Notes under the pieces: model-generated
Seen by the model: only the letters and a program-made list of their open reading frames with translations
What the model was told of the DNA's origin: nothing
The model's database searches: none
Shown here: positions 35,527-42,721 of the stretch, piece after piece
Position numbering within the stretch: position 1 is the stretch's first letter
Layout of the letters: each line of letters opens with the position of its first letter
Translations under genes and position numbers: made by a program
Source of the DNA: Desulfobacterales bacterium
GTDB taxonomy: Bacteria; Desulfobacterota; Desulfobacteria; Desulfobacterales; JAHEIW01
Direction of reading: 5' to 3'
Assembly: GCA_030145015.1 (NCBI GenBank)
Contig: JAQYWI010000009.1
Location: forward strand, 1-56,834
Length of the DNA stretch: 56,834 bases

Positions 35527-36093
35527 ATGTCTCAGAAAACGTTAACACCTGATTATCATTTTTTAGAACAGCTTGAAGCCGTCGGGCCCTATCAGGCGGG
35601 CGCATGTTTTCAATGCCGCAAGTGCACCAACGGCTGTCCGGTCACCTTTGCCATGGATCTTTATCCGGACGAGGTGATTCGCCTGGTGATTATCGGGCAA
35701 CCGCAGACCGTGTTAAGTTGTAATACGATCTGGGTATGCGCCGCCTGCGAAACATGCACAACGCGTTGTCCGAATGATGTTAAAATTGCCGAACTCATGG
35801 ATTGTCTCAAAGAAATGGCCGTCCAAAAGGGCATTCCCTGCCCCCAGCCGCAGATTTTAACCTTGCATGACGCCTTCTTAAAAGATGTGAAGAGATGGGG
35901 CCGGGCATTTGAGACAACCTTTCTGCCGCAATATTTCCTGCGAAGCGGTGAGCTCCTGCGGTTATGGCAGGCAGGCGCCTGGCGGAATGAAGTCAAGCTG
36001 GGCTGGCAGATGACGCGCAAAAGACGATTTCCGATGCTTCCCAAATCAATCAAAGGGAAAAAAGAGGTCCGCAAAATACTGGGTCGTCATTAA
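35527..36093 (+). CDS. hdrC: Heterodisulfide reductase subunit C-like iron-sulfur protein
   Basis: A 188-residue protein with two [4Fe-4S] motifs, CFQCRKCTNGCPVTF near residue 29 and CAACETCTTRCPNDV near 76, the pattern of HdrC. In HdrABC complexes this subunit passes electrons between the HdrA flavin and the HdrB non-cubane clusters. hdrB, hdrA and mvhD follow in order, giving a full soluble Hdr set next to the methylene-THF reductase cluster, an arrangement known in acetogens (MetFV-HdrABC-MvhD). Start ATG at 35527 with a poor ribosome site. Confidence 0.9.
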   Translation: MSQKTLTPDYHFLEQLEAVGPYQAGACFQCRKCTNGCPVTFAMDLYPDEVIRLVIIGQPQTVLSCNTIWVCAACETCTTRCPNDVKIAELMDCLKEMAVQKGIPCPQPQILTLHDAFLKDVKRWGRAFETTFLPQYFLRSGELLRLWQAGAWRNEVKLGWQMTRKRRFPMLPKSIKGKKEVRKILGRH

Positions 36094-36109
36094 CGCTTCG
36101 CTCAAAATC

Positions 36110-36281
36110 GGAATAATGGAATCCTGGGCACGGAGTGAAACTTCAGCACTATGATGGGATAATGAATTTGGGGAAGATGGGATAATGGGCTATTGGTATA
36201 CCTTTCACTTGACGGAACTATTAAGATGACAAACTTGTATATAATCCAACATTCCAATATTCCACCATTCCATCATTCCAT
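36110..36281. repeat. Word-repeat hairpin element (word GGATAATGG/TGGAATATT)
   Basis: Left arm 36110-36196 has scattered GGAATAATGGAAT and GGGATAATGGG words; right arm 36244-36280 has AACATTCCAATATTCCACC words. The loop contains TATTAAGATGACAAA (36220-36234), a degenerate match to the loop motif of two other elements. Confidence 0.65.
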
Positions 36282-36360
36282 ATGTGAGGCAAATATCGGA
36301 GCCTCAAAAAACCAGCTTATTTGTAACAAATTTTAGAAATTCCAAGGCGAAAATTACGTC

Positions 36361-37227
36361 ATGAAGGTAACCTATTATCCCGGCTGCTCACTGGAGGGAA
36401 CCGCAAGAGATTACGCCGAATCTATTCTAGGAATTTGCGCTTCTTTGGACATTCAATTAGAAGAGATCCCCGATTGGAATTGTTGCGGAGCAACCGCCGC
36501 CCACAGCATTGATCATTTGGCAGGCATCGAACTGGCCGGTCGAACGCTGAATTTGGCAGCCAAGCTTCCGCATCCGGATATGCTGGTTCCCTGCCCCATG
36601 TGTTTCAATCGACTCAAAACGGCCGCCTGGACACTCAATCAGGATTCCGCACAGCGCTACGGTATTCACCTGGAAGCTTCCCTGCCCAAAGTATGGGATC
36701 TGGCGAATTTTCTGGCCAGCGACCCTATGCTAAAAACAATCGCCCAGAACATCAGCAAACCGCTGGAGGGATTAAAGGTTGTGAGTTACTACGGCTGTAT
36801 GGCCAACCGTCCGCCGGAGATCACCGAGGCAACCGACTTTGAAAATCCCCAGGCGCTGGATCGCATCATTCAGAATCTGGGTGGTTGCGCGATTTCCTGG
36901 CCATACAAAACCGACTGTTGTGGCGCCAGTCAGGTGTTTTCGCGCCGGGACATTGTTTCTCGCCTGGTGGGAAAGCTGTATGAGATGGCGCAGCGGGTCG
37001 GTGCCCAGGCCATTGTCGTATCCTGCCAGATGTGCCAGGCGAATCTGGATATGCATCAAGAAGCGATCGGAGCGGATTGGGGAAAACAATTTTCTTTCCC
37101 GATCTATTATTTTACCGAGCTGATTGGACTGGCGCATAACGTCGCCGGAGTCGAAAAATGGCTCTCGCGACATATTACAGATCCTTTTTCTCTTCTCCGG
37201 CAACTCAACCTCTGGAATCGCTCATGA
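36361..37227 (+). CDS. hdrB: Heterodisulfide reductase subunit B-like protein
   Basis: A 288-residue protein with two complete CCG domains: YYPGC, WNCCGA and PCPMC in the first half, YYGC, DCCGA and SCQMC in the second. In the methanogen enzyme these bind two non-cubane [4Fe-4S] clusters that reduce the CoM-CoB disulfide; in bacteria the natural acceptor is unknown. The stop overlaps the hdrA start (ATGA). Confidence 0.92.
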   Translation: MKVTYYPGCSLEGTARDYAESILGICASLDIQLEEIPDWNCCGATAAHSIDHLAGIELAGRTLNLAAKLPHPDMLVPCPMCFNRLKTAAWTLNQDSAQRYGIHLEASLPKVWDLANFLASDPMLKTIAQNISKPLEGLKVVSYYGCMANRPPEITEATDFENPQALDRIIQNLGGCAISWPYKTDCCGASQVFSRRDIVSRLVGKLYEMAQRVGAQAIVVSCQMCQANLDMHQEAIGADWGKQFSFPIYYFTELIGLAHNVAGVEKWLSRHITDPFSLLRQLNLWNRS

Positions 37228-40200
37228 CCCCAAACCAATTAACACCACATACAGAAAAGATCGGATCCATTGCAATTGTCGGCAGCGGCATAGCCGGTAT
37301 CCAGACAGCACTGGATATTGCCAATTCCGGCTTTAAAGTGCATCTGATAGAAGAAAGGCCCAATGTGGGGGGTGTCATGGCGCAGCTGGACAAAACCTTT
37401 CCCACCAATGATTGCTCCTCTTGCATGATGGGCCCCAAGCTGGCGGAATTGGCCAATCATCCCAATATTGATATTTTGGCGTATACCGATGTTCTCAGTT
37501 TAGACGGTGAGCCGGGTCGGTTTCAATTAACCCTTAAAAAGAAGGCCCGCGCCGTTGATCCGGAAAGGTGCGTGGCCTGCAACATTTGCGCTGAAAAATG
37601 TCCTCAAAAAGTTGCCGATCCATTCAATTTAAATCTAAATCAGCGTAAAGCCATTTATATACCCTATCCTCAGGCTGTTCCCCTTGTTTACACCATTGAT
37701 AAAGAACACTGCACCTATTTTACAAAAGGAAAGTGCCGGATCTGCGAAAAAGTTTGTAAAAATGAGGCGGTTATATTTGACCAGCAAGATGAAATCGTCA
37801 CCTTGGACACCGGGGCGCTGATTTGGGCCGGGGGGTTTGAACCTTTTGACGCGCGCCGGAAAGGAGAGTATGGTTACGGACGGTGGCCCAATGTCATCAC
37901 CAGTCTGGAATACGAACGCATCCTTTCCGCAGCCGGTCCTTTCCAGGGCCACATCCAACGCCTCTCTGACGGCCAAATGCCGCGCCGTATCGCCTGGATC
38001 CAGTGTGTGGGATCCCGTGACACCCATATGGGAAACGATTATTGTTCGGCCGTATGCTGCATGTCCGCCACCAAGCAGGCCATGATCACCAAAGAACATG
38101 CCCGGGACATCGACACCGTCATTTTTTTCATTGATATTCGGGCCCACGGTAAAGGGTTCGATCGGTTTTACGAGAGGTCCGAATCAGAAAATGACGTCCG
38201 CTACGTGCGGTCCTTGATCTCCAGAGTGATTCCAAACCCCGAAGATGATACCTTGAGCATTTCTTACGCCGGGCCGGACCATCACCTCCAGGAAGAAACA
38301 TATGATATGGTCGTTCTTTCCGTCGGTCTTTGTCCGAACGCTTCCACTGTGCCATTGGCAAAACGCCTTGACTTAAGATTAAATGAGTATGGTTTCTGCG
38401 CCTCCGAACCGTTGGACGTGGTCGCCACCTCAAAGCCCGGAATCTATGTCTGTGGTGCCGCTCAGGGGCCCAAAGATATTCCGGACTCCGTCCAACAGGG
38501 CAGCAGCGCAGCCGCCCGGGCAACCGCCCTGTTGGCCGAAACAAGAGGCTCTCTGGTGACGGCCCCGCCCACCCTGGTGGAACGCAACGTCAGTGGAGAA
38601 GAACCTTGTCTGGGTGTTTTTGTCTGTCATTGCGGTATCAATATTGCCGGTGTGGTCGATGTGGAGGCCGTTGCCGAGTTTGCCCGCACCCTGCCGAACG
38701 TAAAATATGCAACCGACTGCATGTTTGCCTGCTCCACCGATCAACTCCAGGAAATTAAACAGGCGATTAAAGACTATAACCTCAATCGGGTGGTGGTGGC
38801 ATCCTGCACACCGCGAACCCATGAGCCGCTTTTCCGCAACACCCTGCGAGAAGCCGGCCTCAATCCCTATCTCTTTGAACTCGCCAATATTCGCGAGCAG
38901 GATGCCTGGGTGCATCAGGCAGAACCGGAAGCCGCAACGCATAAGGCCAAAGAACTGGTGCGAATGTCTGTTTCCCGCGCACGCCTTTTGGAACCGCTTT
39001 ACGAAACTGCTTATGAGGTGATTCAAAAAGCGTTGGTGATCGGGGGCGGGCTCGCCGGTCTTAGCGCCGCCCAAGCCTTTGCGGAACAGGGATTCAAGTC
39101 CACGCTGGTGGAACAAAGCGCTGAATTAGGCGGTAATGCCCGCACGCTTTATTACACCGAAGACGGCGCCAATCCGGCCCAATATGTTCAAGATCTTATT
39201 CAGAAAGTTGAAAATCAACCCTTGATCACTGTTTACACGGAAGCGCAGGTGGTATCCATTACCGGAAGTTGCGGCAACTATACTTCTAATATTGCGGTCA
39301 AAGATCAGTCCCAGGCCATCTCGCATGGTGTCGTGGTTGTGGCGACGGGCGGACAGGAACATACCCCCTCGGAATATCTTTATGGCCAGCATCCCCGGGT
39401 GATCACCCAAAAAGAATTTGAAGATCTGTTGAAATCAAAGCCTGACAAAGCCAAGCAACTGCAGCGCGTCACCATGATTCAATGTGTCGGTTCGCGTGAA
39501 CCCGAATATCTTTATTGCAGCCGGGTGTGCTGTACGGCTGCCATCAAGAACAGTTTGAAGTTAAAAAGCATTAACCCGCAGGCGCAGATATCGGTCCTGT
39601 ACCGGGATATCCGCACCTTCGGTTTTAAGGAAACCTACTATTTAAAAGCGCGCCGGCACGGCGTTCGTTTTTATCGATTCGAGCTTGATCACAAACCCCG
39701 GGTAAACAATCAGGACGGCACCCTCGGTGTTTCCGTTTTTGATGCGCAATTGCAGGCAACGGTTCAGCTGCAAGCCGACCTGGTGGTTTTGAGTGCCGCC
39801 ATTCGTCCCCACGAAGAAAGCCAACAGCTGACTGATGCAGTCCGTCTGCCTCTGGATGAAGATGGGTTTTTTATGGAAGCCCATCCGAAACTCAGACCGC
39901 TTGATTTTGCAACACCCGGCTTTTATCTCTGCGGACTGGCCCAGGGCCCCAAATTCGCCAATGAAAGCATCGCTCAAGCCCGCGGTGCAGTCTCCCGGGC
40001 AGTCACCGTGCTTTCCAAAAAGGAAATTGTTGCTGAAGGCATGATCAATCGGGTGGATGCCGAACTTTGCCGGGCGTGCGGTGAATGTGAAAAGGCCTGC
40101 TGTTTTGAGGCCATCAATGTAACAGAAGTTACCGAAGGTCGGCAGCGGGCTATGGTGACAGAAGCACTATGCACCGGTTGTGGGGTCTGCAACGTGGCCT

Positions 40201-40292
40201 GCCCCACCGGAGCGGCCTCCTTATCTCATTTCAAAGATGAACAAATCAATACGATGATTAAAGATCGTTCTCAATTGAATAGTGAAGATTGA
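37224..40292 (+). CDS. hdrA: Tandem double HdrA-like flavoprotein
   Basis: A 1022-residue protein made of two HdrA-like units. The first (1-460) lacks the usual N-terminal domain and begins at the FAD motif IVGSGIAGIQTALDIA; it has a ferredoxin-type insert (C116, C119, C122, C126; C163, C171, C174, C178) and a YCSAVCC motif. The second (about 465 to the end) is a complete HdrA: VFVCHCGINIAG, FAD motif VIGGGLAGLSAAQAF, YCSRVCC and a C-terminal two-cluster ferredoxin (CRACGECEKAC, CTGCGVCNVAC). Ordinary HdrA is about 650 residues. HdrA is the bifurcating flavoprotein of Hdr complexes. The ATG at 37224 overlaps the hdrB stop. The stop lies inside the left arm of a word-repeat element. Confidence 0.9.
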   Translation: MTPNQLTPHTEKIGSIAIVGSGIAGIQTALDIANSGFKVHLIEERPNVGGVMAQLDKTFPTNDCSSCMMGPKLAELANHPNIDILAYTDVLSLDGEPGRFQLTLKKKARAVDPERCVACNICAEKCPQKVADPFNLNLNQRKAIYIPYPQAVPLVYTIDKEHCTYFTKGKCRICEKVCKNEAVIFDQQDEIVTLDTGALIWAGGFEPFDARRKGEYGYGRWPNVITSLEYERILSAAGPFQGHIQRLSDGQMPRRIAWIQCVGSRDTHMGNDYCSAVCCMSATKQAMITKEHARDIDTVIFFIDIRAHGKGFDRFYERSESENDVRYVRSLISRVIPNPEDDTLSISYAGPDHHLQEETYDMVVLSVGLCPNASTVPLAKRLDLRLNEYGFCASEPLDVVATSKPGIYVCGAAQGPKDIPDSVQQGSSAAARATALLAETRGSLVTAPPTLVERNVSGEEPCLGVFVCHCGINIAGVVDVEAVAEFARTLPNVKYATDCMFACSTDQLQEIKQAIKDYNLNRVVVASCTPRTHEPLFRNTLREAGLNPYLFELANIREQDAWVHQAEPEAATHKAKELVRMSVSRARLLEPLYETAYEVIQKALVIGGGLAGLSAAQAFAEQGFKSTLVEQSAELGGNARTLYYTEDGANPAQYVQDLIQKVENQPLITVYTEAQVVSITGSCGNYTSNIAVKDQSQAISHGVVVVATGGQEHTPSEYLYGQHPRVITQKEFEDLLKSKPDKAKQLQRVTMIQCVGSREPEYLYCSRVCCTAAIKNSLKLKSINPQAQISVLYRDIRTFGFKETYYLKARRHGVRFYRFELDHKPRVNNQDGTLGVSVFDAQLQATVQLQADLVVLSAAIRPHEESQQLTDAVRLPLDEDGFFMEAHPKLRPLDFATPGFYLCGLAQGPKFANESIAQARGAVSRAVTVLSKKEIVAEGMINRVDAELCRACGECEKACCFEAINVTEVTEGRQRAMVTEALCTGCGVCNVACPTGAASLSHFKDEQINTMIKDRSQLNSED

Positions 40293-40740
40293 ATACCTTT
40301 CGCAATTGAATATTGAAAATTGAAGATTGAATATTTTATGACAAGCGAGGAGTTGATAAAAAGGACAAAAGCGTTTGCACATCGCTGCGTTAAGTTAGCG
40401 ACTGCTTTGCCGGAAAACACCTTGGGAAAGCATATCCGGAGACAGCTCATCAAGTGTTCAACGTCTGTTGCTGCTAACTATCGCGCCACTTGCCTTTCAC
40501 AATCAAAAGCCCGCTTTATAGCGAAGATAAGTATCGTTTTGGAGGAAACAGATGAGGCTGCATTCTGGTTGGAATTTATCATCGATGAAACACTTTTGAA
40601 AAAGAATATAGTTGAACCATTGCTACAGGAGGCCGAAGAGTTAACCGCAATTTTCGCGTCCTCCAGAAAAACAGCAACCACAAAAAATAAAATGGACAGA
40701 ATTCCATAAATATTCAATTTTCAATTTTCAATTTTTAATA
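40272..40740. mobile_element. Word-repeat inverted element carrying a four-helix-bundle gene
   Basis: Left arm 40272-40335 repeats ATTGAATATTGAAAATTGAAG-like words. Right arm 40708-40737 repeats AAATATTCAATTTTCAATTT-like words. The arms pair by sequence and enclose one complete gene (40338-40709) with almost no spare bases. The layout recalls 23S rRNA intervening sequences, where a stem encloses a gene of the same protein family. It interrupts the hdrA-mvhD junction, and the hdrA stop lies within the left arm. Confidence 0.75.
40338..40709 (+). CDS. Four-helix bundle protein (23S rRNA intervening-sequence protein family)
   Basis: A 123-residue all-helical protein. It begins MTSEELIKRTKAFAHRCVKL and continues with RRQLIKCSTSVAANYRAT and EETDEAAFWLEF, the marks of the four-helix-bundle family (S23-type intervening-sequence proteins), whose relatives include the Avd accessory protein of diversity-generating retroelements. 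Avd binds nucleic acid; the role of free-standing members is unknown. An in-frame TTG at 40320 would extend the protein into the repeat arm, so the ATG at 40338 is preferred. It has nothing to do with the Hdr genes on either side and looks like cargo of the surrounding inverted repeat. No reverse transcriptase is nearby. Confidence 0.85.
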   Translation: MTSEELIKRTKAFAHRCVKLATALPENTLGKHIRRQLIKCSTSVAANYRATCLSQSKARFIAKISIVLEETDEAAFWLEFIIDETLLKKNIVEPLLQEAEELTAIFASSRKTATTKNKMDRIP

Positions 40741-40750
40741 GGGAATCCCC

Positions 40751-41167
40751 ATGGCTTCCGATGAACAACCGCAAATCTTAGCCTTTGTCTGCAACTGGTG
40801 CGCTTATGCCGGAGCCGATCTGGCAGGGGTGTCCCGCATCCAGTATCCGACCGATGTACGCCTGATCCGCGTGATGTGTACCGGCAGAATCAATCACGGC
40901 TTCCTGTTGAAGGCTTTCCTTAAAGGGGCAGACGGTTTAATGGTATCCGGCTGACATATCGGCGACTGTCATTACCTGGAAGGTAATGTGAGATGCCAGA
41001 AGGTCGTTGAGGAGACCTGGGAAATCCTCAGGCTGCTGGGGATTGACGAGCGCCGCCTGCGGCTGAAATGGATTTCAGCATCGGAGGGAGCAGCGTTTGC
41101 GGAAGAGATCCACCATTTTGTTGAATTACTTAAAACGCTTGGGGAAAAACCGGTAATTGAAAATTGA
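40751..41167 (+). CDS. mvhD: MvhD-type hydrogenase delta subunit, selenoprotein
   Basis: Read with the in-frame TGA at 40952-40954 as selenocysteine, the frame gives a 138-residue MvhD. Before the TGA it has [21 protein letters not shown] and GADGLMVSG; after it [11 protein letters not shown] and the usual C-terminal helix. The TGA replaces the Cys of the conserved SGCHIGDCHY motif, a known Sec site in this family. A hairpin of bacterial SECIS type lies 15 bases downstream (40970-40988). MvhD holds a [2Fe-2S] cluster and hands electrons from hydrogenase, formate dehydrogenase or MetF modules to HdrA. Reading the TGA as a stop would cut the protein to 67 residues. The true stop (41165) overlaps a word-repeat arm. 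Confidence 0.9.
40970..40988 (+). promoter_or_regulatory. SECIS-like hairpin for mvhD
   Basis: CATTACC (40970-40976) pairs perfectly with GGTAATG (40982-40988) around the loop TGGAA. It begins 15 bases after the TGA, inside the coding sequence, and has guanines in the apical loop, as SelB-binding hairpins of bacteria do. Confidence 0.75.
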
Positions 41168-41277
41168 ATATTGAATAATGAATATTTAAGGTCCGCCTGC
41201 GGCGGGTCAATTATAAAAATGACAGAGCGAAGCGACATCCACAAATATTCAATATTCAATTTTCATTCTTCAATCAT
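41155..41277. repeat. Word-repeat hairpin element (word ATTGAATATTGAAA), without gene
   Basis: Left arm 41155-41187 (AATTGAAAATTGAATATTGA and onward) and right arm 41241-41275 (AAATATTCAATATTCAATTT and onward). It uses the same word as the gene-bearing element 420 bases upstream. The loop holds a CCGCC-TGC-GGCGG hairpin and TTATAAAAATGACAGA (41211-41226). The left arm supplies the last codons of mvhD. Confidence 0.78.
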
Positions 41278-41285
41278 ATAAGGAT

Positions 41286-42404
41286 ATGGATCTTACCCAA
41301 AAACAAATTGACTATTGTATGGAATGCGGCCTGTGTACCGGAAGCTGTCCCATCAGCCGTGAACTGTCTAAATTTTCACCGCGACAGCTTATCAAGCAGG
41401 CCGTGCTGGATCCGGACGGTGGCCTGGTTCAGAGTCGCGAAATTTGGGCCTGCTTGAGCTGTGCGAGTTGCAGCGAACGCTGCCCGGCAGAGATTGATTT
41501 CCCTGAATTCATCAGCGCCCACCGCCAGGAGGCCCGTATCGCCGGAAATTTTCCTCAAGAAAGCCATCACGGTATCCTGCAGGCAGTCGCCGGCTTACAA
41601 ACCTGTGACTTAAAACAGCAGCGTACACAGTGGGCCCGTGAAGCGGGGGCTTTTGGAGACACCGGGGAATATTTTTATTTTGTGGGGTGCCTGCCTTTCT
41701 TTGACGTGACCTTCCGATATTTGAATCTGTCTCCCCTTGAGACCGGCCGAAGTGTGCTCACGTTGCTAAATAAAATGGGAATCGAACCCGTCATCAGCAA
41801 TCATGAACGCTGTTGCGGACACGATGCCTTATGGTGCGGAGACCATACCACCTTCCGCAAGCTGGCCGGCTGGAATCTTGAAGTGATTAAATCTTCCGGT
41901 GCCAAGACCGTGCTCTTCAGTTGCCCGGAGGGTTATGTCACCTTTAAAAAATATTACCCAAAATATTTTGGCGAGCTTCCTTTTGAAGTGTTGCACATGA
42001 CGGAATTTCTGGCGCGCGAACTCCCGGGTGCAGGCTTATCCTTCCAGCCGGCTTCTGCCGGCAGCATCACCTATCATGACCCGTGTCGATTGGGTCGCCT
42101 GGCAGGGGTATATGAACCGCCCCGTGAGCTTTTAAAATCACTTCCCGGTACTGAACTGGTGGAGATGGAGCGTAACCGCCAAAATGCGCTTTGCTGCGGG
42201 ACCAGCGCCTGGATGGCATGCTCAAGCTATTCAAAAGCCATTCAGGATGAACGCCTGCAGGAAGCCGTCCTAACCGGAGCCCAAACCCTTATCACCGCCT
42301 GTCCCAAGTGCCAGATTCATTTTTCATGTGCCCAGAGCGGCACGGGTTCAGATCTTAAGGTGATCGATCTTTACACGTATCTCAGGCAAAGGTTAAGCGC
42401 TTAA
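41286..42404 (+). CDS. HdrD-like Fe-S oxidoreductase (HdrC-HdrB-type fusion)
   Basis: A 372-residue protein combining a two-cluster ferredoxin domain (CMECGLCTGSCPIS at 11-24, CLSCASCSERCPAE near 57-70) with two CCG domains. The first CCG domain has FVGC and RCCGH but ends SCPEGY where CPxC is usual, so it is incomplete. The second (DPC, LCCGT, ACPKC) is complete. The architecture resembles HdrD, GlcF and related disulfide-reductase-type proteins. It follows mvhD by 118 bases across a word-repeat element and may be a second electron outlet for the Hdr system; the partner is unknown. Confidence 0.85.
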   Translation: MDLTQKQIDYCMECGLCTGSCPISRELSKFSPRQLIKQAVLDPDGGLVQSREIWACLSCASCSERCPAEIDFPEFISAHRQEARIAGNFPQESHHGILQAVAGLQTCDLKQQRTQWAREAGAFGDTGEYFYFVGCLPFFDVTFRYLNLSPLETGRSVLTLLNKMGIEPVISNHERCCGHDALWCGDHTTFRKLAGWNLEVIKSSGAKTVLFSCPEGYVTFKKYYPKYFGELPFEVLHMTEFLARELPGAGLSFQPASAGSITYHDPCRLGRLAGVYEPPRELLKSLPGTELVEMERNRQNALCCGTSAWMACSSYSKAIQDERLQEAVLTGAQTLITACPKCQIHFSCAQSGTGSDLKVIDLYTYLRQRLSA

Positions 42405-42721
42405 CAATGATTTTCATCCATTAAACATAATCCCAACTTCTCATTAATTTTCATGAGGAGCTCCTTCGTATCATAAAATTAGACGCTTCATCCCGCGACG
42501 CGGGGCAAGATTCAGGTCTTACCTGGATTTTGCACGAGTCGGAGGCTTTCATCTGCAAGGCACTTAAGGCTGAGGCTATAGTGAACTATGCCTCTGCCTT
42601 AATAACGCAGCAGATGGAAGCCTCCGGCTCGCCCGTAGGGTGAAAAGTAATGAGATAAAATGATTTTCATCCTTTAATCATAATCCCAACTTCTCATTAC
42701 TTTTCATGCAATATTCAGGTA
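42405..42721. repeat. Palindromic repeat family, two adjoining copies after the HdrD-like gene
   Basis: The segment AATGATTTTCATCC-TTAA-CATAATCCCAACTTCTCATTA appears at 42407-42446 and again at 42659-42700. The second copy is whole: outer ends TTACCTGGATTTTGCA (42519-42534) and TGCAATATTCAGGTATTA (42707-42724), and an inner pair TGAAAAGTAATGAGA / TCTCATTACTTTTCA. Between them lies a long imperfect palindrome (42538-42627, GGAGGCTTTCATCTGC against GCAGATGGAAGCCTCC). A further copy stands at 45925-46038. Confidence 0.78.

Noticed and set aside
37158..37223. Upstream start for hdrA
   Set aside because: It lies inside hdrB; the ATG at 37224 gives the usual four-base overlap and the FAD motif at the expected distance.
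40272..40740. A diversity-generating retroelement
   Set aside because: The four-helix-bundle gene is Avd-like, but no reverse transcriptase, template repeat or variable repeat is seen nearby.
40751..40954. mvhD as a truncated pseudogene ending at TGA
   Set aside because: The frame stays open and conserved after the TGA, the TGA replaces a known Sec/Cys position, and a SECIS-like hairpin follows.
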